Below are positions 57,796 through 64,000 of a stretch of 64,000 nucleotides of DNA, one piece after another. The notes beneath the pieces were generated by a model. The model had not been told where the DNA came from. It searched no databases and saw nothing but the letters and a program-made list of their open reading frames with translations. The translations under genes were made by a program, and so were the position numbers. The DNA is from Lachnospiraceae bacterium (GTDB lineage: Bacteria > Bacillota > Clostridia > Lachnospirales > Lachnospiraceae), in assembly GCA_021153185.1 (NCBI GenBank), contig JAGKTY010000009.1, forward strand, positions 1-64,000. The letters are read 5' to 3'. How positions within the stretch are numbered: position 1 is the stretch's first letter; every line of letters begins with the position of its first letter.

Positions 57796-58395
57796 TTACA
57801 TGAATTTTTTCAATCTCCGGTAGATTGCGGCAAGTGGCAGACCGACCACGTTGTTGTAGTCGCCGGAGATTTCTTTTACATGAATTGCGAAAGGTCCCTG
57901 GATGCCGTAGCTGCCGGCTTTGTCAAACGGGTCGCCGGAATCGACATAGCGTGTGATTTCCTGTTCATCAAGCGGATAAAAGGTGACATCCGTCTTTTCA
58001 TAAAAACAGTCGGAGAGGATGTCACTGCATGCGTCCTTTTGATATAAGATGGTCACGCCCGTGTACACCTGATGGGTGTTGCCGCTTAAAAGGCGCAGCG
58101 TCGCGATGGCATCCTCGCGCGAGGAAGGCTTTCCAAGAATCGTGTCGTCATGGGCAACGACAGTATCAGAGCCAATGACAACGAGTGGCCTTTCGAATGA
58201 AAAAGTTAGCGACTGCTCACGCATTACTTCAGATGCCTTTTGCATGGAAAGCTCTTTTACGACTTCAAAAGGCTTGTCGCTTGTAATGTGTTCCTCCCCC
58301 TTGGCCGGGATGATGTCAAATGTATAACCGCCCTGCATAAGAAGCTCTTTTCTTCTCGGCGATGCAGATGCCAAAATCAAATGAAAGTTTTGCAT
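57796..58395 (-). CDS. maf: Maf-family nucleotide pyrophosphatase
   Basis: 199 residues from the ATG at 58393-58395 (minus strand) with AAGGAGACCTAC ahead; the frame is open for 20 codons more, without a start signal. ILASASPRRKELL (7-19) is the Maf N-terminal motif, and IGSDTVVAHDDTILGKP holds the catalytic Asp region. It hydrolyses non-canonical or modified NTPs (dTTP/UTP type) and is linked to septum formation. It converges with the lipoprotein gene. Confidence 0.95.
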   Translation of the reverse strand: MQNFHLILASASPRRKELLMQGGYTFDIIPAKGEEHITSDKPFEVVKELSMQKASEVMREQSLTFSFERPLVVIGSDTVVAHDDTILGKPSSREDAIATLRLLSGNTHQVYTGVTILYQKDACSDILSDCFYEKTDVTFYPLDEQEITRYVDSGDPFDKAGSYGIQGPFAIHVKEISGDYNNVVGLPLAAIYRRLKKFM

Positions 58396-58506
58396 GTAGG
58401 TCTCCTTATTTTGATACTCTTTTCTAAGTATATATAACGATCCGTCAATAGACAAGTAAAAACGTTCGTGCTATCCTATATAGTAGGGTAGCAAAGGAGG
58501 GGTTTT

Positions 58507-59241
58507 ATGGACGCACAATTAAAGGCAAAGGTTGACCGGTTTGTCGAAATGGTCAAAGAGAGCGACAACATTGTATTTTTTGGCGGCGCGGGCGTGTCGA
58601 CGGAGAGCGGTATCCCGGATTTCCGCAGTGTCGATGGGTTGTATCATCAGCATTACAAGTATCCGCCGGAGACGATTCTCAGTCACACCTTCTACAGACA
58701 AAAGCCGGAAGAATTTTATGAATTTTACAGGGACAAGCTCATCGTGGAGGGCGTGGAACCGAACATCGCACACAAAAAGCTTGCCGAGCTCGAGGCAGCC
58801 GGAAAGTGTAAGGCAGTCGTGACTCAAAATATTGACGGACTCCATCAGGCAGCCGGCTCTAAGGTCGTGTACGAGCTTCATGGAAGCACACTCCGCAATT
58901 ATTGTGAGAACTGCGGCAAATTTTATGGAATAGACTATATCAAAAATACAGAGGGCGTACCAAAGTGTGAATGCGGCGGTCCGATTAAGCCGGATGTCGT
59001 GCTATATGAGGAAGGGCTGGATAACGCAACCATTCAGGGCGCGGTAGCAGCGATAGCGGCGGCGGACATGCTCATTATCGGCGGCACATCGCTTGCGGTG
59101 TATCCGGCAGCGGGGCTGATCGATTACTATAGAGGCAATAAGTTAGTGCTTGTTAACAAAACTGCGACACCACAGGACGCAAAGGCGGACCTTGTTTTGC
59201 ACGGCAGCATCGGAGAAATTTTTTCTCATATTACAATTTAA
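58507..59241 (+). CDS. cobB: Sirtuin NAD-dependent protein deacylase
   Basis: 244 residues. GAGVSTESGIPDFRS (27-41), TQNIDGLHQ (about 107-115), catalytic His in ELHGS (about 124), a zinc ribbon CENC...CECGG, and GGTSLAVYP with LVNK near the end. It removes acyl groups from lysines with NAD, giving nicotinamide and O-acyl-ADP-ribose. This is another ADP-ribose product source in the window (see the macrodomain gene). RBS AAAGGAGGGGTTTT. Confidence 0.95.
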   Translation: MDAQLKAKVDRFVEMVKESDNIVFFGGAGVSTESGIPDFRSVDGLYHQHYKYPPETILSHTFYRQKPEEFYEFYRDKLIVEGVEPNIAHKKLAELEAAGKCKAVVTQNIDGLHQAAGSKVVYELHGSTLRNYCENCGKFYGIDYIKNTEGVPKCECGGPIKPDVVLYEEGLDNATIQGAVAAIAAADMLIIGGTSLAVYPAAGLIDYYRGNKLVLVNKTATPQDAKADLVLHGSIGEIFSHITI

Positions 59242-59267
59242 GGTAAACGGATGGAGATTTTTGCACT

Positions 59268-59456
59268 ATGGATTATGCAGTAGGTGATATCGTCAGATTA
59301 AAAAAGAAACACCCGTGCGGCAGTTTTACATGGGAAATCCTGCGAGTTGGTGCGGATTTCCGCCTCAAATGCACGGGATGCGGACACCAGATTATGGTTG
59401 CGCGCAAGCTTGTAGAAAAAAACACAAAAGAAATACAAAAAAAGGTTGAAAAGTAA
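59268..59456 (+). CDS. DUF951 family protein
   Basis: 62 residues: YAVGDIVRLKKKHPCGSFTW near the start and LKCTGCGHQIMVAR, the full length of the DUF951 family. Function unknown. A CGACGH-type Cys pair (CTGC) could bind zinc. In Firmicutes DUF951 commonly lies just ahead of rpsF-ssb-rpsR, as here; probably part of a housekeeping cluster. Confidence 0.92.
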   Translation: MDYAVGDIVRLKKKHPCGSFTWEILRVGADFRLKCTGCGHQIMVARKLVEKNTKEIQKKVEK

Positions 59457-59548
59457 TTTCCTTTGTGGTAAAGTATATCTCTGTGATATATTATATTTCC
59501 TTGCTTCGTACATAGTATGAGGCCAGAGACCAAAAGGAGGTAACAAGC

Positions 59549-59839
59549 ATGAGCAAATATGAATTAGCCGTTGTTGTAAGCGCTAAAATCGAAGATGACG
59601 AGAGAGCAGCTACTTTAGACAAAGTAAAAGCACTTGTTGAGAAATTCGGTGGACAGATTACAAACATTGATGAATGGGGTAAGAAAAGATTAGCTTACGA
59701 AATTCAGAAAATGAAAGAAGCTTACTACTACTTCATTCAGTTTGATGCAGAGACTACAGCTCCGGCGGAGATTGAGAGTCGTATCCGTATCATGGATAAT
59801 GTCATCAGATTTTTATGCGTAAAACAGAACGAGGCATAA
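59549..59839 (+). CDS. rpsF: Ribosomal protein S6
   Basis: 96 residues. YELAVVVSAK at the start, then NIDEWGKKRLAYEIQKMKEA and ends with IMDNVIRFL, all typical of bacterial S6. It binds 16S rRNA together with S18. ATG follows AAAGGAGGTAACAAGC. A possible promoter TTGTGG/TATATT lies near 59465-59494. First gene of rpsF-ssb-rpsR; bacterial S6:S18 complexes can autoregulate by binding the leader, but no clear rpsF-leader RNA was confirmed. Confidence 0.97.
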   Translation: MSKYELAVVVSAKIEDDERAATLDKVKALVEKFGGQITNIDEWGKKRLAYEIQKMKEAYYYFIQFDAETTAPAEIESRIRIMDNVIRFLCVKQNEA

Positions 59840-59857
59840 GAGAAAGTAGGAATTTAT

Positions 59858-60298
59858 ATGAATAAAGTTATTCTAATGGGACGCTTAACAAGAGATCCTG
59901 AAGTCAGATATTCTCAGGGTGAGAATGCGATGGCAATTGCCAGATATTCGTTAGCTGTTGATCGTAGAGTCAGCCGTAACAGTGCGGATGGCCAGAGCGC
60001 AGATTTTATTAACTGCGTTGCATTTGGCAGATCCGGCGAATTTGCAGAGAAGTATCTCCGCAAAGGAATGAAAGTGATGGTGGAAGGTCGTATCCAGACA
60101 GGAAGCTACACAAACAAAGACGGCGTTAAGGTTTACACGACAGATGTTGTTGTTGAAAATCATGAGTTTGCGGAAAGCAAAGGAAGCGGACAGGGCGACG
60201 GCGGTTTTGCACCGGCAAGCGCACCGGCTCCGGCACCGGCTGCAGCAGGCGATGGTTTTATGAATATTCCTGACGGAATGGATGAATTGCCATTCTAA
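59858..60298 (+). CDS. ssb: Single-stranded DNA-binding protein
   Basis: 146 residues. OB-fold (1-110): MNKVILMGRLTRDPEVRYS, DFINCVAFGRSGEFAEKYLRKG and the KVYTTDVVVE strand. A Gly/Ala/Pro linker follows, then the conserved acidic tip MDELPF that recruits repair proteins. Placed between rpsF and rpsR as in most Firmicutes. Confidence 0.97.
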   Translation: MNKVILMGRLTRDPEVRYSQGENAMAIARYSLAVDRRVSRNSADGQSADFINCVAFGRSGEFAEKYLRKGMKVMVEGRIQTGSYTNKDGVKVYTTDVVVENHEFAESKGSGQGDGGFAPASAPAPAPAAAGDGFMNIPDGMDELPF

Positions 60299-60340
60299 TA
60301 TGGTATAGGCGCTTTTTAGAATCAGAAATGGAGGCAAATC

Positions 60341-60604
60341 ATGGCTTTTAATAAAGCAGAGAAATCCGATTCTCCAATGAAGAGAAGAACCGGTATTCGT
60401 CGTAGAAAAAAAGTATGTGTGTTCTGTGGTAAGGACAACGTAATTGATTACAAAGATACAAACAAATTAAAAAGATACGTTTCAGAGAGAGGCAAAATCC
60501 TTCCTCGTCGTATCACGGGCAACTGCGCAAAACATCAGAGAGCAATCACAGTTGCAATCAAGAGAGCCCGCCACGTGGCCCTTATGCCATATACTTGCGA
60601 TTAA
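60341..60604 (+). CDS. rpsR: Ribosomal protein S18 (zinc-ribbon form)
   Basis: 87 residues. KKVCVFCGKDNVIDYKD and a later GNCAKHQRAITVAIKRAR, so the Cys-x-x-Cys plus Cys/His pattern of the C+ (zinc-binding) paralogue is kept. It forms the S6:S18 dimer on the small subunit. ATG after GGAGGCAAATC. A strong terminator follows. Confidence 0.97.
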   Translation: MAFNKAEKSDSPMKRRTGIRRRKKVCVFCGKDNVIDYKDTNKLKRYVSERGKILPRRITGNCAKHQRAITVAIKRARHVALMPYTCD

Positions 60605-60635
60605 GCAGAATTGGCATCTCATACAAGCTTATTCA

Positions 60636-60673
60636 GACCAATTGTTTCGAAAGAGACAATTGGTCTTTTTTTT
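60636..60673 (+). terminator. Terminator after rpsR
   Basis: GACCAATTGT and ACAATTGGTC pair perfectly around a 10-nt loop, followed by TTTTTTTT. Confidence 0.95.
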
Positions 60674-60701
60674 GATATAATGTAGAAAAAAGGAGAAAGC
60701 C

Positions 60702-61730
60702 ATGAACAAAAAAGTCAGCGTCATTGTACCGTGCTATAACATAGAAAATTTTATCGAACGTTTTTTTGCGTCCCTGGAAAATCAGGTGATGCCGCTTGAG
60801 GAATTCGAAATCATCCTCGTGGATGATTGTTCAAAAGACCACACGTGGGAAAAAATCTGTGCATTTGAACAAAAGCATCCGGAGCAGGTGATTGCCATCC
60901 AAAATGAGGTCAATAGCAGGCAGGGCTTTAGCCGCAACAGTGCGCTTTCGTATGCGTCAGGAGAATACATCGCATTTTTGGACGGCGATGACTGGGTGGA
61001 GCCTGATTATCTGTCAGCAATGTATGAAAAAGCAGTGGCGTATGATTGTGATATGGTTGTGTGCAATGCGTGGCGCGATTTCGGAGATGGGGAAAAGTAC
61101 GAAATGCATAAGGCTGAGATGCAAAAGGAGCGGTTTTTGTCGGTTGATTCCCCGGAAATCAGAAAGCGTCTCATTGAAAACGCTGCGTTTGGTGTGACAG
61201 CGTGGGGCAAGCTCTTTAAGCGTTCGTTCTTTATGGAACATGCGCTTTATTTCCCGGAGGGAATGGTATTTGAAGATGTCGGCTGGGGCATATTGCCATA
61301 TCTTTATTTCACGCGCGTTTATGTGATGGAGGATTATTTGTACCATTATTTTGTCAATCGCAACTCCGTTGTCCTAAAAAAGGGACAGGACTACTATTAT
61401 GATTTATTTAAAGCAAATTATTTTAAGTATGAGCAGCTGCAAGAGCGCGGCGCTTTTGATAGAATGCGGGACGTTTTGGAGTTTGACTTCATTGTGAGTT
61501 TTTATCTGTCCGCGCTCAAAATGTTCGGAAACCACTATGACAGCATTCCTGCGCAGGCGTTTGAGGAACTGCAGCAATTTATGCTGACGCGTTTTCCGGA
61601 TTGTATGCACAATCCATATATTCAGACCAATCTGGATGAGCGAAGCCGGATGCAGATTTTTTTCCTCGACAAAAAGATGTCGCCAAAGGAGCTTTCGGAG
61701 CTGCACCGCATTTTGTCGATGCGTGCATAA
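60702..61730 (+). CDS. Family 2 glycosyltransferase
   Basis: 342 residues. GT-A fold: VSVIVPCYNIENFIERF (5-21), ILVDDCSKDHTW (38-49) with the first Asp pair, and FLDGDDWVEPD (92-102) with the DxD-like metal site. The C-terminal third is helical and without membrane segments. It transfers a sugar to an acceptor, probably in cell-surface polysaccharide synthesis; the next sugar gene (RffA-type) supports that. The exact donor is unknown. AAAGGAGAAAGCC is ahead. Confidence 0.9.
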   Translation: MNKKVSVIVPCYNIENFIERFFASLENQVMPLEEFEIILVDDCSKDHTWEKICAFEQKHPEQVIAIQNEVNSRQGFSRNSALSYASGEYIAFLDGDDWVEPDYLSAMYEKAVAYDCDMVVCNAWRDFGDGEKYEMHKAEMQKERFLSVDSPEIRKRLIENAAFGVTAWGKLFKRSFFMEHALYFPEGMVFEDVGWGILPYLYFTRVYVMEDYLYHYFVNRNSVVLKKGQDYYYDLFKANYFKYEQLQERGAFDRMRDVLEFDFIVSFYLSALKMFGNHYDSIPAQAFEELQQFMLTRFPDCMHNPYIQTNLDERSRMQIFFLDKKMSPKELSELHRILSMRA

Positions 61731-61805
61731 GATGCGGGCGAAAATTGGACTTTATCGCAAAAAAGCGATATAATAAAAAGTAAAAAACGATTTTAGGGGA
61801 AAAGT

Positions 61806-62927
61806 ATGATTGGATTTAACGCGGCTCCTTTTGTGGGCAAAGAGTTTGAATACATGAAACAGGCAATCGATCATCATAAGATTTGCGGTGATGGGGAATT
61901 TACCAAGAAATGCAAAGCATGGATTGAGCAAAACACAGGCACGGCAGAGGCACTGCTTACGACATCGTGCACACATGCGCTTGAGATGGCAGCGCTTCTT
62001 TGTGATATCAAGCCGGGGGATGAAGTGATCATGCCGTCTTACACATTCGTTTCGACGGCAGATGCGTTTGTGCTGCGCGGTGCAACGATTGTGTTTGTGG
62101 ATATCAGACCGGATACGATGAATATAGACGAGAAGCTGATTGAGGACGCGATTACGGAGCGGACCAAAGCGATTGTCCCTGTGCATTATGCCGGTGTTGC
62201 CTGTGAGATGGACACCATTTTGGAGATTGCAAGACGCCACAATTTGTATGTGGTGGAGGATGCAGCGCAGGGCATTATGGCGACATACAAAGGAAAATCG
62301 CTCGGAACACTCGGTGAGTTTGGATGCTACAGCTTTCATGAGACCAAGAATCTTTCGATGGGAGAGGGTGGCGCATTGCTCATCCGCGAACAGCAGTTTA
62401 TAGAGCGCGCTGAGATTATGCGTGAAAAAGGAACGAACCGCAGCAAATTCTTCCGCGGCGAGATTGACAAGTATTCGTGGTGTGATATGGGCTCATCCTA
62501 TCTGCCAAGCGATATGAATGCCGCTTATTTGTGGGCACAGTTTGAGGCGGCTGACCAAATCACTGCCAAGCGTATGTCTATTTGGAATGCATATGATGAA
62601 GCGTTCCGTGATTACGGCCGTTTCGAGGTGCCGTATATTCCACAGGAATGCCAGCATAATGCACATATGTATTACATAAAAGTGAAGGACTTAGAGGAGC
62701 GGACAGCGCTCATTGCGCATCTTCTTTCACACGATATCCGTGCAGTGTTCCATTATGTGCCGCTTCACTCATCACAGGCAGGGCGCAGATTCGGCAGATT
62801 CCACGGAGAGGATGTCTATACGACGAAGGAAAGCGACAGGCTGCTCAGACTGCCGATTTACTACAGCATGAAGCCGGAAGAGACCGCGTATGTAATCGAG
62901 CAGGTAATGGCATTTTACGGGAAATAG
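61806..62927 (+). CDS. rffA: dTDP-4-amino-4,6-dideoxygalactose transaminase-like (RffA/WecE)
   Basis: 373 residues, DegT/DnrJ/EryC1 family. The start PFVGKEFEYMKQAIDHHKICGDGEF (partly shown) and the long run to SYTFVSTADAFVLRGA are typical of RffA. ED(152)AAQG binds PLP's ring nitrogen and Lys181 in FHETKNLSMGEGG forms the Schiff base. It would aminate a 4-keto-6-deoxy-dTDP sugar with glutamate as donor, giving TDP-Fuc4N for surface glycans. No rmlA/rmlB lie in the window. The start follows TTTTAGGGGAAAAGT. Confidence 0.88.
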   Translation: MIGFNAAPFVGKEFEYMKQAIDHHKICGDGEFTKKCKAWIEQNTGTAEALLTTSCTHALEMAALLCDIKPGDEVIMPSYTFVSTADAFVLRGATIVFVDIRPDTMNIDEKLIEDAITERTKAIVPVHYAGVACEMDTILEIARRHNLYVVEDAAQGIMATYKGKSLGTLGEFGCYSFHETKNLSMGEGGALLIREQQFIERAEIMREKGTNRSKFFRGEIDKYSWCDMGSSYLPSDMNAAYLWAQFEAADQITAKRMSIWNAYDEAFRDYGRFEVPYIPQECQHNAHMYYIKVKDLEERTALIAHLLSHDIRAVFHYVPLHSSQAGRRFGRFHGEDVYTTKESDRLLRLPIYYSMKPEETAYVIEQVMAFYGK

Positions 62928-62987
62928 GAGCGCTATAGACCATCTCAAACAGAGATGTGTCATGTTACAAAGGAAGAGGAAAGAACG

Positions 62988-63257
62988 ATGTTTTATGTAC
63001 CGGACGGCACGCAGATGTGCGGTTTTTATGAATGTAAAAGTTGTGATACTAGATTTTTGGATTTAAAAATCATACCGAGGATGATTTGCCCATATTGCGG
63101 CGAGGCGCCTGATATGGAAATCGGACCGGACGATGAGATGCCACAGTGTAAGGAGGATGCTATGCTCCTCCAGGTTGTTGAGGGACAAGAGGAAGTCGAA
63201 AAAATGGACGGGTTATTGAGCCTTGCCGTCACAGGCGGAGATTTCGACTGGCTGTAA
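62988..63257 (+). CDS. Small zinc-ribbon protein of unknown function
   Basis: 89 residues from ATG 62988, after AAAGGAAGAGGAAAGAACG (an upstream in-frame start at 62955 has no site). Cys pairs FYECKSC and CPYCGEAP (about 12-18 and 36-39) give a zinc ribbon; the C-terminus is acidic (GPDDEMPQCKED). The family is not known to me. It ends 27 nt before the response regulator and may belong to its operon. Confidence 0.7.
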   Translation: MFYVPDGTQMCGFYECKSCDTRFLDLKIIPRMICPYCGEAPDMEIGPDDEMPQCKEDAMLLQVVEGQEEVEKMDGLLSLAVTGGDFDWL

Positions 63258-63284
63258 ACAGGCAGAGGTTATTTAGGAGGGAAT

Positions 63285-64000
63285 ATGAGAACAAAGGTAT
63301 TGATTACAGGAAGCCAGGATACAATCATTGACGATTTTTTTACACATACGGAAGAAGTGTTCCAGTGTATGTCATCGTCTATCCGTATCAATGATTTGTA
63401 CACGCATGTACAGTATTTTGAGCCGGAGGTGTTCGTGTACTGTCTTGGCAAAAATAAGGACCTTGATGCGGAAGTGATTGCGGCGGCAAAGGATTGCATG
63501 AAGTATACAGAGACGATGCTGGCGCTGATTGGGGAAAAAGAGAGTCTTGCGGCATTGCCGGCTGAAATCATCAATTCGGCGGATGTGCTCCTGACGAAGC
63601 CAATTTCCATCAAGAAGATCCAGGTGAGCATCGAACGAGAATTGGAAGAAATAAGACTTGCCGCAGAGCGGAAAGAGCGAGAGAAGCTTGAGGCAGAGCG
63701 CAGGAAAATCGAGCAGGCGAAGCAGGCAGAACGCGAGGCACAGAAGGCGGCAAGAGCAGCTGAACCAAAACATATTTTGGTCATTGACGATGATCCTGTC
63801 ATGCTCCGCACGGTCAAGCATTACCTGGAGGAGGATTACAATGTCGCGACAGCGCCTTCCGGCAAAATTGCGATGAAATTCTTAGAGCAACGCAAAACGG
63901 ATATCATTTTGCTTGATTACGAGATGCCGGATATGAGCGGACCGGACGTGCTGATGCTCATTCGGGAAAACGAAAATTGCAAAAATGTGCCGGTTGTCTT
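63285..64000 (+). CDS. Double-receiver response regulator, cut by window end
   Basis: At least 238 codons; no stop before 64000. ATG 63285 follows TTTAGGAGGGAAT. Residues 1-125 resemble a degenerate receiver (KVLITGSQD, TKPISIKKI with the Lys) lacking the acidic pocket and phospho-Asp. A charged coiled coil (about 122-160, Glu/Arg/Lys/Ala-rich) leads to a normal receiver: ILVIDDDPVML (about 163-173) and LLDYEMPDMSG with phospho-acceptor Asp211. The output part lies beyond the window. It could be a CheY-like, cyclic-di-GMP or multi-receiver protein. Confidence 0.82.
   Translation, partial: MRTKVLITGSQDTIIDDFFTHTEEVFQCMSSSIRINDLYTHVQYFEPEVFVYCLGKNKDLDAEVIAAAKDCMKYTETMLALIGEKESLAALPAEIINSADVLLTKPISIKKIQVSIERELEEIRLAAERKEREKLEAERRKIEQAKQAEREAQKAARAAEPKHILVIDDDPVMLRTVKHYLEEDYNVATAPSGKIAMKFLEQRKTDIILLDYEMPDMSGPDVLMLIRENENCKNVPVV

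Overview
The window looks like chromosome from a low-to-medium GC Firmicute of class Clostridia, most likely family Lachnospiraceae. The evidence is a compact type II fatty-acid operon with FabK, a fused AccD-AccA and a FabT-type MarR regulator; a perfect CIRCE operator in front of a small heat-shock protein; a zinc-ribbon form of ribosomal protein S18; GGAGG-type ribosome binding sites; and many AraC regulators and ABC importers typical of gut clostridia. Genus-level placement is inference.

Layout. 1-7,550 is an accessory stretch that looks A+T-rich by eye. It holds an AbiE antitoxin with a deletion-broken toxin partner, a glyoxalase relic, an ArsC-like protein, a macrodomain protein, an ADP-ribosylglycohydrolase followed at once by a SIMPL protein, an AAA_14/DUF4143 ATPase, a BFD-type ferredoxin and a YunG-like protein. 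7,700-11,600 holds an SDR oxidoreductase, a GNAT acetyltransferase, CIRCE-hsp20, and a two-gene unit of an Mrr nuclease fused to a shortened SIMPL domain plus a membrane-anchored rhodanese carrying a GGADGPT signature. 11,600-16,660 has an AraC regulator divergent from a giant secreted GH16 glucanase. 16,775-23,043 has a YgjP-type metallopeptidase, a three-gene ABC importer, and an ATP-grasp ligase / Mur-ligase / YbaK trio. 23,185-29,534 has a VWA lipoprotein, uracil salvage (upp and permease), a HAD phosphatase and a Lon-like AAA+ protein without protease domain. 29,587-35,750 holds argG (minus strand), a TPR-DUF4037 protein, pncB and hydE. 35,832-44,778 has a LiaF-like protein, an AraC regulator with an ABC-2 exporter, an LTA-synthase-like sulfatase, a DMT transporter, a DNA glycosylase and 64-bp intergenic repeats.

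44,789-54,034 is the fatty-acid block. A nitronate-monooxygenase-like gene diverges from acpP-fabK-fabD-fabG-fabF-fabZ-accDA-fabH-fabT. Four TTTGA-N3-TCAAA boxes cluster in the divergent promoter region, so FabT, the last gene of the operon, probably controls its own operon and perhaps the divergent gene. accB and accC are not in the operon. 54,210-58,395 has a hemolysin III/PAQR protein, a voltage-gated K+ channel, a DUF3298 lipoprotein and maf. 58,507-64,000 has a sirtuin, a DUF951 protein, rpsF-ssb-rpsR, a glycosyltransferase, an RffA-type aminotransferase, a small zinc-ribbon protein and a response regulator cut by the window end.

Candidates for undescribed biology, in order: the ATP-grasp/Mur-ligase/YbaK unit; the nuclease-SIMPL fusion with its rhodanese neighbour; the macrodomain/ADP-ribosylglycohydrolase/SIMPL neighbourhood; the Lon-like ATPase with Asn in place of the Walker B Asp; and the FabT-box array shared by two divergent promoters. 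No rRNA, tRNA, CRISPR array, intact insertion sequence or prophage was seen.
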